Origin: Oscillospiraceae bacterium | GTDB taxonomy: Bacteria; Bacillota; Clostridia; Oscillospirales; Oscillospiraceae | DNA: 64,000 bases | Direction: 5' to 3' | NCBI GenBank assembly: GCA_017540645.1 | Contig: JAFYAQ010000027.1 | Location: 62,001 to 126,000, forward strand | Part shown: positions 53,897 through 64,000 of the stretch, in pieces | How positions within the stretch are numbered: position 1 is the first letter of the stretch | Layout of the letters: each line of letters opens with the position of its first letter | The notes under the pieces: model-generated | The model's database searches: none | What the model saw: the letters and a program-made list of their open reading frames with translations, nothing else | What the model was told of the DNA's origin: nothing | Translations under genes and position numbers: made by a program

Positions 53897-55642
53897 TCAG
53901 GATTCGTAGTAGACGGTCAAATCGGAGGGAAGGGCATCCTCGCCGACAGAGACGCGCTCCCACTGCTCCTGTGTTCCGGCGTATTGGAAGGTCACAAGAT
54001 CATAGCAGAGGGAAAAAGCATCCTCTCCGATGTTCTGCAGGCTCACCGGAACCCTTGCGGAAATCAGACGCCAGCAGCCGGTAAAAGCGTTGTTCTCAAT
54101 GCTGGTCACACCCTCCGGGATGGTGATGCGCTTGAGATCTCGGCAGCGGTAAAAAGCATGAGAAGCGATGCTTGTCGTGCCCTCCGGTATCGTTTGATTA
54201 TCCCCCGGTCTTCCGGCGGGAAAAACGAGCAGCTGCGTCTGGTCCTTGCTGTAAAGCATGCCGTCCACCGAGGAATACTGGGGATTGGCGCTGTCCACGG
54301 TGATATCCCTTAAGATCGGCTTGTTGAACTTCAAGGAGGCCGCATAGTCGTACTGCGTTGCCGTGGGGAAAGCATCGACCCCGATGCTCGTCACACTGGC
54401 CGGTATGGTCAGGCGCGACAGAGCAAAAGAGGTGAACATAGCCCGGTCACCGATACGGGTCACGCCCTCCGGGATCGAATAATCTCCCGTTTTGCTGTTC
54501 GGATAAGCGATCAGTTCTGTCTGGTCCTTGTTGAAGAGCACACCGTCAAGAGAAGAATAGGACGGGTTGTCGCCGGCTACAGAGAACTCCTCCAGACAGG
54601 GGAGGTCAAAGGCGTATTCTCCGATGTTTGTCACACTGGCGGGAATGTCGATTTTTGTAACAGCATACCAAAGGATAAAATGCGTCGTAAATGCGTAGTC
54701 ACAGATCGTTGTTACGCCCTCCGGAATGGAGTAGGTCGGGCTCTTCCTGCCGATGGGGAAAGAGATCATCTGGGTACCATCCGCACTGAAGAGAACGCCG
54801 TCCACCGTGGAAAAATACGGGCTGGCGTCAACGCTGAACTCCTTCAGACGGGGACATTCCCCGAAGGCGGCGTCGCCGATGCTCTCCACGCTGTCGGGGA
54901 TATGGAAGCTCGCCAGGTTGTCGCAATCGTTAAATGCTCCTTCTCCGATCTCCGTTACCGTATCCGGAAGGCTGATGCTGGTCAAATGGTCGCATTCGGA
55001 AAAGGCATAGTCCCCGATGACCTTCACGCCCTCGGGAATGCTGAGGACGGTTGGGCTGCTGTAGTAATAAACGTATCTTCCTATGGTTTCCAGGCTCGCC
55101 GGGATATGGATCTCCCTCAGGAACTGGCAGCCGGCAAAGGCAAAGTCCCCGATGTCCGTCACGCTGTCCGGGATGTTGAGATCCGCCAGACGGGTGCTCC
55201 AGGCAAAAGCGCTGTCTCCGATGCTTGTTATGCTCTCCGGGAGGCTGACAGAGTTCAGAGGGATGTGCCGCTCGAAAGCGCCGTCTCCGATGCCGGTCAC
55301 CGGCTTTCCCTCGATGGTCTCGGGGACCGTTACGGAAGTGGCCTTCTCATCACAGCCTGTGATGATCACGTGATCGCTGTACACCTCATAGGACAGCCCG
55401 TCCTCCGTTGTCCCGGGGTAGGGAGTGGGAGTGGGGGCCGGGGTGGCGGTGGGGGCCGGGGTGGGCTCCTGCTCGGGGGCGTTTTCCTCGGCCTCCTGTG
55501 TCTGGGCGGCTGCCGCGGGCTCCTGGGGCTGGACGGCCGCTGCGGGCTCCTGGGGCTGGGCAGCTTCCGGCGCGCTGCTACCGCAGCCGGAAACCGTCAG
55601 CACGGTCATAAGCGAAAGAAAAAGAGCAATCGCTTTCTTCAT
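53897..55642 (-). CDS. BspA-like leucine-rich-repeat surface lipoprotein
   Basis: 581 residues. Lipoprotein signal MKKAIALFLSLMTVLTVSGC (Cys20), an Ala/Gln/Pro linker with EPAAAVQPQ repeats and a TPAPTPTP stretch, then about 16 LRR_5 repeats of the BspA/Treponema type with the pattern IPxSVTxIGDxAFxxC. Three copies of a DGVLFSKDQTQL(I/L)xFPxGR insert (YSSVDGMLYSKDQTQLLVFP and relatives) interrupt the repeats, as in other BspA proteins. These surface proteins often mediate adhesion in gut and oral bacteria; a role here is inference. The ATG at 55642 follows AAGGAGG by 8 bases. Confidence 0.88.
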   Translation of the reverse strand: MKKAIALFLSLMTVLTVSGCGSSAPEAAQPQEPAAAVQPQEPAAAAQTQEAEENAPEQEPTPAPTATPAPTPTPYPGTTEDGLSYEVYSDHVIITGCDEKATSVTVPETIEGKPVTGIGDGAFERHIPLNSVSLPESITSIGDSAFAWSTRLADLNIPDSVTDIGDFAFAGCQFLREIHIPASLETIGRYVYYYSSPTVLSIPEGVKVIGDYAFSECDHLTSISLPDTVTEIGEGAFNDCDNLASFHIPDSVESIGDAAFGECPRLKEFSVDASPYFSTVDGVLFSADGTQMISFPIGRKSPTYSIPEGVTTICDYAFTTHFILWYAVTKIDIPASVTNIGEYAFDLPCLEEFSVAGDNPSYSSLDGVLFNKDQTELIAYPNSKTGDYSIPEGVTRIGDRAMFTSFALSRLTIPASVTSIGVDAFPTATQYDYAASLKFNKPILRDITVDSANPQYSSVDGMLYSKDQTQLLVFPAGRPGDNQTIPEGTTSIASHAFYRCRDLKRITIPEGVTSIENNAFTGCWRLISARVPVSLQNIGEDAFSLCYDLVTFQYAGTQEQWERVSVGEDALPSDLTVYYES

Positions 55643-55691
55643 CTCTGGTACCTCCTTTTTTCGGACCGGAATAAAGTAAGAAAACATCATA

Positions 55692-55720
55692 ATATTACTG
55701 TGAAAAGCGCGGCAAGTCAA
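55692..55720 (-). promoter_or_regulatory. Promoter of the LRR lipoprotein gene
   Basis: Minus strand: TTGACT (55720-55715), exact 17-base spacer, TAATAT (55697-55692). Confidence 0.6.
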
Positions 55721-55851
55721 CAATCCTTTGAAATAAATGCGGGCTTGTGCAGGAAAAAGGCCGGAGCCGGTACCGATCCCCCGGAAGACTGCGGGTATAA
55801 CGGGTATAAGATGCCCCGATCCCGTCGGAATGCCGCCCGGACGGAATCTTA

Positions 55852-55880
55852 TTGAAAAAAACCTTTTCCGATGGTAAAAT
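55852..55880 (+). promoter_or_regulatory. Promoter of miaB
   Basis: TTGAAA, exact 17-base spacer, TAAAAT, 37 bases before the start codon. Confidence 0.65.
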
Positions 55881-55916
55881 ATATAAAATACAAGTATTTT
55901 CGAGCGAGGTCATACC

Positions 55917-57335
55917 ATGGCATATGAGAGACAGGAGCTGAGCGCCGCCGCGGCGGAGGAGCAGCGGGAGATCTGCGCGCGCATCAACGCGGTGCTGGGG
56001 CCGGGGGAGAGGTACGCCCTGGTGGACACCTACGGCTGCCAGCAGAACGAATCGGACAGCGAGATCCTCCGGGGCTACCTGGCCGCCATGGGCTATTCCT
56101 TCACCGAAGAGGAGGAGCGGGCCGACGTGGTGGTGGTGAACACCTGCGCCGTGCGGGAGCACGCCCAGATGCGGGTGTTCGGCAACGTGGGCGCCCTGAG
56201 CGCCCAGAAGCGGGAGCATCCGGAGAAGATCGTGGTGCTGTGCGGCTGCATGGCCCAGAGCCCGGAGATCCGGGAGAAGGTGAAGCGCTCCTACCGGGTG
56301 GTGGATCTGTGCTTCGGCACCAACGAGCTGTGGCGCTTCCCGGCGCTGTTTGAAAAGACCCTGGAGGTCCACGGCCTGCCGGGAAACCGGGGCCGGGTGT
56401 TCGAGGCCACAGACGAGGCTCTGGTGGCCGAGGGACTGCCCCGGCAGCGGGACGGCAAGGTGAAGGCCTGGCTCTCCATCATGAACGGCTGCAACAACTT
56501 CTGCAGCTACTGCATCGTGCCCTACGTCCGGGGCCGGGAGCGGTCCCGGCGCAGCGAGGAGATCGCGGCCGAGGCTGAGAGCCTGGTCCTGGCCGGGTAT
56601 AAGGACATCACCCTGTTGGGCCAGAACGTGAACTCCTACGGCCGGGGGCTGGAGGGGGAGCTGAACTTCGCCGGGCTGCTGCGGAAGATCAACGCCATCG
56701 ACGGGGATTTTCGCATCCGCTTCATGACCAGTCACCCCAAGGACGCCACGGAGGAGCTGTTCACGGCCATGGCGGAATGCGAGAAGGTGGCCCCCCATCT
56801 GCATCTGCCCCTCCAGTCCGGCAGCGACCGGATCCTGAAGGCCATGAACCGGGGCTACACCGCTGAGAGCTATCTTAAAAAAACGGAGCTGGCGAGAAAG
56901 CTCATTCCCGGTCTGGTGCTGACCACGGACATCATCGTGGGCTTCCCCGGGGAGACGGAGGAGGACTTTCTGGACACCCTCCGGCTCACCGAGACCGTGG
57001 GCTATGACTCCATGTTCACTTTCATTTACTCCCCCCGCCCCGGCACTCCGGCGGCGTCCTGGGAGAACGGAGCCTCCCGGGAGGAGATCCAAAACCGCTT
57101 TGACCGTTTGCTCAAGAGCGCCAACGCCCAGGCCGCGGCCATCCACAAGGCCCAGGAGGGGAAGACCCTCCGGGTGCTGATCGACGCCACCAACAAGGGG
57201 GAGTACACTCTGTCCTCCCGCAGCGCGGGCGGACGGCTGGTCCACCTGCGGGGAGACGCCTCCCTGCTGGGCCGATGGGCTCAGGTCAAAATCACCGGCA
57301 GCAACACCTTTGCCCTGTTCGGAGAAATCATTTAG
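55917..57335 (+). CDS. miaB: tRNA methylthiotransferase MiaB
   Basis: 472 residues. Radical-SAM enzyme that converts i6A37 to ms2i6A37 in tRNA. The N-terminal UPF0004 domain holds cysteines for the auxiliary cluster (VDTYGCQQNESDSE, VVNTCAVREHAQ, LCGCMAQ); the radical-SAM motif is CNNFCSYC near residue 193; a C-terminal TRAM domain ends at GSNTFALFGEII. An N-terminal extension of ~35 residues precedes the first domain. ATG with GAGGTCATACC upstream. It works on the MiaA product. Confidence 0.94.
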   Translation: MAYERQELSAAAAEEQREICARINAVLGPGERYALVDTYGCQQNESDSEILRGYLAAMGYSFTEEEERADVVVVNTCAVREHAQMRVFGNVGALSAQKREHPEKIVVLCGCMAQSPEIREKVKRSYRVVDLCFGTNELWRFPALFEKTLEVHGLPGNRGRVFEATDEALVAEGLPRQRDGKVKAWLSIMNGCNNFCSYCIVPYVRGRERSRRSEEIAAEAESLVLAGYKDITLLGQNVNSYGRGLEGELNFAGLLRKINAIDGDFRIRFMTSHPKDATEELFTAMAECEKVAPHLHLPLQSGSDRILKAMNRGYTAESYLKKTELARKLIPGLVLTTDIIVGFPGETEEDFLDTLRLTETVGYDSMFTFIYSPRPGTPAASWENGASREEIQNRFDRLLKSANAQAAAIHKAQEGKTLRVLIDATNKGEYTLSSRSAGGRLVHLRGDASLLGRWAQVKITGSNTFALFGEII

Positions 57336-57478
57336 TCCATGGCGAAACGAGTTTCGCCATGGAGAAACTCGCGCTTATCGCACCCGGCGCACGGGAGACG
57401 CGCCGAGTTTGGTCGGCGCGAGGCCTCGCTTTGCTCGGCTCAGGGTGTTTTTGAGGCGGCAAAGCTGCCTCAAAAACA
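57336..57478 (+). repeat. Dispersed intergenic repeat, copy 2
   Basis: TCCATGGCGAAACG, inverted CCATGGA, ACTCGCGCTTATCGC, a ~20-base longer middle than copy 1, GGTCGGCGCGAGGC, GAGGCGGCAAAGCTGCCT hairpin and AAAAACA. It begins at the base after the miaB stop codon and may act as its 3' structure. Confidence 0.85.
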
Positions 57479-57516
57479 AGTTTATGCAGAGAGATCATCT
57501 ATAGGGAGGTAGGACC

Positions 57517-58332
57517 GTGATCCGTACCAGTGCCATCATTGCCGACGGGACCTTTCCCTGCATCACCGCCGTTTTGCAGGGCAGCGCGGAGGAGTGCTTC
57601 CGAAAGACCCGGGAGGCGGGCTATGACTGCGTCCAGCTCACCATGCGGGACGTGAGCGATTACCCTCTGGAAGAATGCCGGGCGCTGATGGAGAAATATT
57701 CCCTCTCCCTGTCCGCCATCGCCACCGGCCAGGTCTATCTGGCGGACGGGCTGAGCATGGGCGCGGGAGATGAGGGCGTTCGCGCCGCCTGCGTGGAGCG
57801 GCTGTGCCGCATCGCGGACTATTCCGCCGCCCTGGGAGCGCCTGCCCTGGTGATCGGCGCGGTGCGGGGCCGCTTTACCGACGCCGCCTCCCCGGAGGAG
57901 TACCGGCGGCAGCTGGATCGGAGCATGGGGGAGCTGCTGGATTGCTGCGAGAGGCTGGACGTGCCGGTGATCCTGGAATCCTTCAATCACCTGGACTCGG
58001 ACCTGTGCAACCACCCGGAGGAGACGCTGCGCTATGTGCGCTCCTTCCGAAGCAGCGTTTTCCACATGTATCTGGACACCATGCACCTTTTCGTGGAGGG
58101 CCTGGATATCCCGGAGATGATCCGGCGCTACGGGAAGGACGCCTGGTCCATCGACATCGCCGGGGAAGACCGGATCTCCCCCGTGCTCTCCCGGCTGGAT
58201 TGGCCGGCCATCGTCCGGGCCATCCGGGCCTCCGGTTTTGACGGGACGCTGACCTTTGAGCTTCGGCCCGCCCCTCCGGAGGACTCCGCCGGGAGATCCC
58301 TGGCATACATCAAGACCCTGCTGCAGGAGTAA
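57517..58332 (+). CDS. Xylose-isomerase-like TIM-barrel protein
   Basis: 271 residues of the AP_endonuc_2/sugar isomerase-epimerase superfamily. Candidate metal ligands are in PVILESFNH (Glu and His), MYLDTMHL (Asp) and TFELRP (Glu). Where many relatives have an H-x-D pair, the text here is SIDIAGEDR, keeping Asp but not His. GTG start with AGGGAGGTAGGACC upstream. It is flanked by miaB and mutS, 33 bases before mutS, and probably shares a transcript with it. Substrate unknown; a sugar or polyol epimerase is a guess. Confidence 0.8.
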   Translation: MIRTSAIIADGTFPCITAVLQGSAEECFRKTREAGYDCVQLTMRDVSDYPLEECRALMEKYSLSLSAIATGQVYLADGLSMGAGDEGVRAACVERLCRIADYSAALGAPALVIGAVRGRFTDAASPEEYRRQLDRSMGELLDCCERLDVPVILESFNHLDSDLCNHPEETLRYVRSFRSSVFHMYLDTMHLFVEGLDIPEMIRRYGKDAWSIDIAGEDRISPVLSRLDWPAIVRAIRASGFDGTLTFELRPAPPEDSAGRSLAYIKTLLQE

Positions 58333-58365
58333 AGTTCAAGAGAGAAAGAAAAGGAAGTAACTGCC

Positions 58366-60963
<2,598 letters not shown>

Positions 60964-60992
60964 ACCCCGGCCGGGGCCGGACGCCGGCGCTA

Positions 60993-61021
60993 TTGCTTTT
61001 GACCGGGGCATGGTGTAAAAT
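60993..61021 (+). promoter_or_regulatory. Promoter of the flippase gene
   Basis: TTGCTT, exact 17-base spacer, TAAAAT, 67 bases before the TTG start. Confidence 0.58.
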
Positions 61022-61087
61022 ACCACAGTCTCGCATAAACTCTACTCGAGGCAACGCCTTTGTGTGATCATCGGGGAGGAACCGTCC

Positions 61088-62722
61088 TTGTCCACTGCCA
61101 AAAAGCAAAACTATCTCCACGGCGCGGCCATCATGGCCGCCACCACGGTGATCGTAAAGATCATCGCCTTCCTGTACAAGATCCCCCTGGGCAGCATGCG
61201 GGTCCTGGGGGACGTGGGCTTTGCCCACTTCACCGTGGCTTACAATATTTACAGCTTCTTCCTCACCCTGGCCACGGCGGGCTTCCCGGTGGCGCTCAGC
61301 CGGATGATCTCCGCCGCCGACGCCCAGGACCGGCCCGCCCAGGTGCAGCGGACCTTCCGGGTGGCCCTGGGGACTTTGGCGGGGATCGGCGGGGCCTTCA
61401 CGCTGATCATGCTGCTGTTCCATCAGCCTCTGGCCATCCGGATGGGCGACAGGGACGCCGCCATGAGCATTGCCGCCCTCTCGCCGGCGGTGCTGACCGT
61501 CTGCCTCTGCTCCGCCTACCGGGGCTACTGCCAGGGCCGGGGCAACATGATCCCCACCGCCTTCGGTCAGGTGATCGAAGAGGGGGCCAAGCTGGTGGTG
61601 GGACTGAGCCTGGCGGTGATCATCGCCCGCCTGGGCCGCGGTCTGGCCGCGGCCAGCGCCGGGGCCATCTTCGGCGTTACCGCCGGAGCCCTGGGCGCCC
61701 TGATCTATATGGCGCTCTACAAGCGGAAAAACTACCCCGAGCAGCCCTACGGCACCGCGGACGTGCCGGACAGCCGGGAGAGCATCATGGGGGAATTTCT
61801 GCGCATCGGCATCCCCATTGCCATCGGTTCCTCGGTGCTGTCGCTGATCAACCTGCTGGACAGCGGCCTGTGCCTTAACCGGCTCCAGTCGGCGGCCCGC
61901 TTTCTCCCGGAGGAGGCCCACGCCCTCTACGGCGTCTACGGAAAGGCCCAGACCCTGTATAACCTGCCCTCCTATTTCATCACGCCCCTGACGCTGAGCG
62001 TGGTGCCCGCCATCACCACCTGCCTGACCAAGCGGCACCGCGCCGAGGCCAGCGAGATCGCCGAGTCCTCTCTGCGCATCGCCTCTCTGATCGCCATGCC
62101 CATGGGCGTGGGGCTGTTTGTACTGGCGGAGCCGGTGTTCCGGGTGATCTACTGGGGCAGCAACCCCGCCGGCCCCCGGGTCCTGCGGCTGCTGGGCATT
62201 TCCGCCTACTTTGTGTGTATGACCATGATGGGAAATGCCCTCCTGCAGGCCAGCGGCCAGGAAAAGCTCCCCATCGTCAGCATTATCCTGGGCGGCATCG
62301 TGAAGATCGGGGTCAACTGGGTGCTGGTGGGCAACCGCAGCATCAACATCCTGGGCGCGCCCGTGGGCAGCAGCTGCTGCTTTGCGGTGATCTGCGCGGC
62401 GGACTATCTCTTCCTCTGCCAGACGCTGAAGCAAAGACCCCGGCTCAGCCGGGTGATCGGCGCCCCGGCCCTCTCCTGTGCGGCCATGGGCGTCACCGCC
62501 TGGTCGGTGTACGGCATCGTTTCCCGTCTCCTGTCCCGCCCGGGCACGCCCCTGGACCGGCTCCCCATGGCTGTGGCCATGTTCATCGCCATTGCGGCGG
62601 CGGTGCTGGTGTACGCGGTCATGATCGGACTGACCCGGTCGCTGACCATGGAGGACATGGCGCTGATCCCCCAGGGGGAAAAGCTGGGGCGGATTCTGCG
62701 CCTGAAAAACCGACAGTTGTGA
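61088..62722 (+). CDS. SpoVB/MurJ-like polysaccharide flippase
   Basis: 544 residues with about 14 spans of the MOP superfamily (MviN/RfbX/SpoVB type). FLYKIPLGSMRVLGDVGFAH, SAYRGYCQGRGNMIPTAFGQ and GKAQTLYNLPSYFITPLTLS are typical of the SpoVB/YtgP group, which flips lipid-linked sugars such as lipid II for wall or cortex synthesis. TTG start at 61088, chosen because GGGGAGGA lies 7 bases upstream; a GTG eight codons earlier overlaps that site. One-gene unit with its own promoter. Confidence 0.88.
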   Translation: MSTAKKQNYLHGAAIMAATTVIVKIIAFLYKIPLGSMRVLGDVGFAHFTVAYNIYSFFLTLATAGFPVALSRMISAADAQDRPAQVQRTFRVALGTLAGIGGAFTLIMLLFHQPLAIRMGDRDAAMSIAALSPAVLTVCLCSAYRGYCQGRGNMIPTAFGQVIEEGAKLVVGLSLAVIIARLGRGLAAASAGAIFGVTAGALGALIYMALYKRKNYPEQPYGTADVPDSRESIMGEFLRIGIPIAIGSSVLSLINLLDSGLCLNRLQSAARFLPEEAHALYGVYGKAQTLYNLPSYFITPLTLSVVPAITTCLTKRHRAEASEIAESSLRIASLIAMPMGVGLFVLAEPVFRVIYWGSNPAGPRVLRLLGISAYFVCMTMMGNALLQASGQEKLPIVSIILGGIVKIGVNWVLVGNRSINILGAPVGSSCCFAVICAADYLFLCQTLKQRPRLSRVIGAPALSCAAMGVTAWSVYGIVSRLLSRPGTPLDRLPMAVAMFIAIAAAVLVYAVMIGLTRSLTMEDMALIPQGEKLGRILRLKNRQL

Positions 62723-62780
62723 CAAAAAATAAAAATCTTCCGGGAAATTCCCGTTTTTCCTAACAAAAACCAAAAAACAC

Positions 62781-62964
62781 TTGCATTTATACCCGGAATA
62801 TGATAAATTTCCCGGCATAGGTGATGCAGCGCCATTTGCCGCCTCCGGGAGTGGGGCCCGATCCCCTCCGGAACGCCGGGGGAGCGTCTCCGACTGTGGG
62901 GAGCGCGGAGCTATGGGACGATGCATCCGAGTGAAAAGAGTGTACAGATGTTAGGAGGATTCCC
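62781..62964 (+). promoter_or_regulatory. hup promoter and long structured leader
   Basis: TTGCAT (62781-62786), 17-base spacer, TAAATT (62804-62809), then an untranslated leader of about 150 bases. GAGTGGGGCCCGATCCCCTC can form a hairpin inside CCTCCGG/CCGGGGG arms, and GATGCA near 62822 can pair with TGCATC near 62925. AGGAGGATTCCC precedes the start codon. Confidence 0.55.
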
Positions 62965-63243
62965 ATGAACAAAGCAGAACTCATCGTGGAAGTGGCCGCC
63001 AAGACCGGCCTTTCCAAGAAAGACAGCGAAAAGTCCATCAATGCCGCGCTGGAAACCATCACTGCCTCTCTGGAGAACGGTGAGAAAGTCTCCCTGGTGG
63101 GATTTGGCGTATTCGAGGTGAAGGAGCGCGAGGAGCGCATGGGACGCAACCCGCGCACCAAGGAAGAAGTCGCCATTCCCGCTTCCCGTGTGCCCCACTT
63201 CAAGGCGGGCAAGGCTCTCAAGGAAGCCGTAGACAAGAAGTAA
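62965..63243 (+). CDS. hup: HU-family DNA-binding protein
   Basis: 92 residues. Nucleoid protein that bends and compacts DNA as a dimer. MNKAELIVEVAAKTGLSKKD, VGFGVFEVKEREERMGRNPR (the DNA-gripping arm with the RNP proline) and FKAGKALKEAV are canonical. The single clear ATG follows AGGAGG. Confidence 0.97.
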   Translation: MNKAELIVEVAAKTGLSKKDSEKSINAALETITASLENGEKVSLVGFGVFEVKEREERMGRNPRTKEEVAIPASRVPHFKAGKALKEAVDKK

Positions 63244-63265
63244 TTATCCCGGCATTTGACCAAAA

Positions 63266-63293
63266 CAGGGGCTGTCCCACGGGACAGCCCCTG
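63266..63293 (+). terminator. Hairpin between hup and lspA
   Basis: CAGGGGCTGTCCC directly followed by GGGACAGCCCCTG with a 2-base centre and no T-run; likely a processing or partial-termination structure. Confidence 0.5.
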
Positions 63294-63317
63294 ATGCTGA
63301 GCAGACCGGAGGAGGCG

Positions 63318-63812
63318 ATGGCGGTGGCGACGAAAAAAGACCCGGTGGGTCTGTATATCCTGGCCTCCGGGCTGGTAATCGGGGCCGACCAGGCGCTGAA
63401 GGCCTGGGTCTCATCCCATATCCCGCTGAACGCGGCGGCCTGGGAGCAGGTGCCCCTGATCCCGGGACTGGTCCACATGACCCACATCCACAACAGCGGG
63501 GTGGCCTTTGGCATGCTCCAGGGGGGGCGCTGGGTCTTCCTGGTGCTGCTGGCGGCCTTTGCGGCGCTGGTGGTCTGGGCCCTGGCCGGACGGAAGCTGA
63601 CCGCCTCCTGGGAACGGTGGCTGGCGGTGATCGCCCTGGCCGGCGCGCTGGGCAACGGCATCGACCGGCTGTTCCACGGCTATGTGGTGGACATGTTCGA
63701 ACTGGAGTTCATGCGCTTTGCCGTGTTCAACATTGCGGACATGGCCATCAATGTGGCCTGCATCGCCTATGTCCTTCTGACCTTCTTCCCGCCGAAGAAA
63801 AAAGCAAAATAG
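63318..63812 (+). CDS. lspA: Signal peptidase II (LspA), normal length
   Basis: 164 residues, four spans. Cleaves lipoprotein signal peptides before the lipid-modified Cys. DQALKAWVSSHI, HIHNSGVAFGML, GNGIDRLFHGYVVDM (Asp125) and FNIADMAINV (Asp141) hold all conserved residues. Start is ambiguous: ATG 63318 is 5 bases after GGAGG, GTG 63324 is 8 bases after GGAGGAGG; an ATG at 63294 lies within the upstream hairpin. Paralogue of the tailed LspA at 39548. Confidence 0.93.
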   Translation: MAVATKKDPVGLYILASGLVIGADQALKAWVSSHIPLNAAAWEQVPLIPGLVHMTHIHNSGVAFGMLQGGRWVFLVLLAAFAALVVWALAGRKLTASWERWLAVIALAGALGNGIDRLFHGYVVDMFELEFMRFAVFNIADMAINVACIAYVLLTFFPPKKKAK

Positions 63813-63819
63813 GGAAAAG

Positions 63820-63858
63820 ACGAACGGGACCCCGACATCGGGGTCCCGTTCGTTTTTA
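63820..63858. terminator. Strong bidirectional terminator
   Basis: ACGAACGGGACCCCGA, 2-base loop, complementary arm, then TTTTT; it separates convergent lspA and the rqcP-like gene. Confidence 0.92.
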
Positions 63859-63872
63859 TACCATTTATATTA

Positions 63873-64000
63873 TTATATCTCCCGGTACATGGCCGCGGCA
63901 TCGTCCTTGCGGACAGTCTCCGCCACGGACAGCACCTCCGCCCGCAGGGTGCGGCTGCCAAAGCTGATCTCCACCGTGTCCCCCGCCTTTACCTCGGCGG
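63873..64000 (-). CDS. rqcP: RqcP/YabO-like S4 RNA-binding protein, C-terminal part (5' end outside window)
   Basis: The last 42 codons of a leftward gene, ending AEVKAGDTVEISFGS, LRAEVLSVAETVRK, DDAAAMYREI and TAA. This is the typical end of the small S4-domain protein RqcP (YabO), which binds 23S rRNA/tRNA at stalled 50S subunits during ribosome-associated quality control. The S4 RNA-binding helices lie outside the window. Its place beside hup agrees with the hup-yabO order of Firmicutes, although here they are convergent. Confidence 0.8.
   Translation of the reverse strand, partial: AEVKAGDTVEISFGSRTLRAEVLSVAETVRKDDAAAMYREI

Noticed and set aside
57336..57478. tRNA-like gene after miaB
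   Set aside because: The hairpins do not form a cloverleaf; the sequence instead matches the repeat at 46014-46136.
63767..63961. Short Arg-rich minus-strand frame at the window end
   Set aside because: It crosses a strong terminator and lspA; the neighbouring frame ending at 63873 matches RqcP.

Overview
The window looks like a chromosomal segment of a GC-rich, low-oxygen Firmicute, probably of the Oscillospiraceae type (Flavonifractor/Oscillibacter-like Clostridia). The reasons are roughly 60 % GC with AT-rich intergenic promoters, Gram-positive-style strong Shine-Dalgarno sites, a complete V/A-type ATPase operon, two Opp transporters, sepF/divIVA division genes, a SpoVB-like flippase, LysM and lipobox surface proteins, and frequent TTG starts. 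No rRNA, tRNA or CRISPR was recognised. This placement is inference from gene content.

Layout. 1-3305 (+): tail of an oligopeptide ABC transporter operon (oppB partial, C, D, F). 3353-10870 (-): a small membrane protein, an SDR oxidoreductase and a second, complete oppBCDFA operon. 11042-15704: a papain-like hypothetical, two very small genes, a six-module LysM protein, a lipoprotein and an E2-like acyltransferase-fold protein. 15962-24634 (+): nine-gene V/A-ATPase operon (H-I-K-E-C-F-A-B-D) whose proteolipid carries the Na+-ligand set, then an acyl-ACP thioesterase. 25480-28878: lepA with an inserted element at its 3' end. 28889-38494: XRE regulator, pta, gdhA, a PfoR-like EIIC protein, a PPP-type phosphatase next to a histidine phosphatase-GNAT fusion, then GT4/rpiB/glycosidase-like. 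38640-50410 (-): a long housekeeping run mutL-miaA-hfq-hlyD-like-yggS-sepF-divIVA-ileS-lspA-rluD. 50582-55642 (-): a TAXI-type TRAP transporter and a BspA-like LRR lipoprotein. 55917-64000: miaB, a TIM-barrel protein, mutS, a flippase, hup, a second lspA and the end of rqcP.

The most unusual things are: (1) a 1.3-kb AT-richer insert carrying a GIY-YIG/DUF4357 nuclease gene and a degenerate group II intron tail, bounded by inverted palindromes. It is placed so that lepA has a complete new 3' end while its former 3' end (about 284 bp) lies stranded downstream; the copies differ at six positions, all silent. (2) A TAXI solute-binding protein whose usual C-terminal segment sits at the N-terminus, as in a circular permutation. 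(3) Two catalytically intact lspA genes, one with a ~264-residue repetitive tail built from two different 39-bp arrays. (4) A ~120-140-bp intergenic repeat present at two loci.

Many intergenic promoters show a TTGCnn -35 box 16-18 bp from a TATAAT-like -10. Limits: family calls come from reading motifs, without database searches; starts were chosen by ribosome-binding sites.
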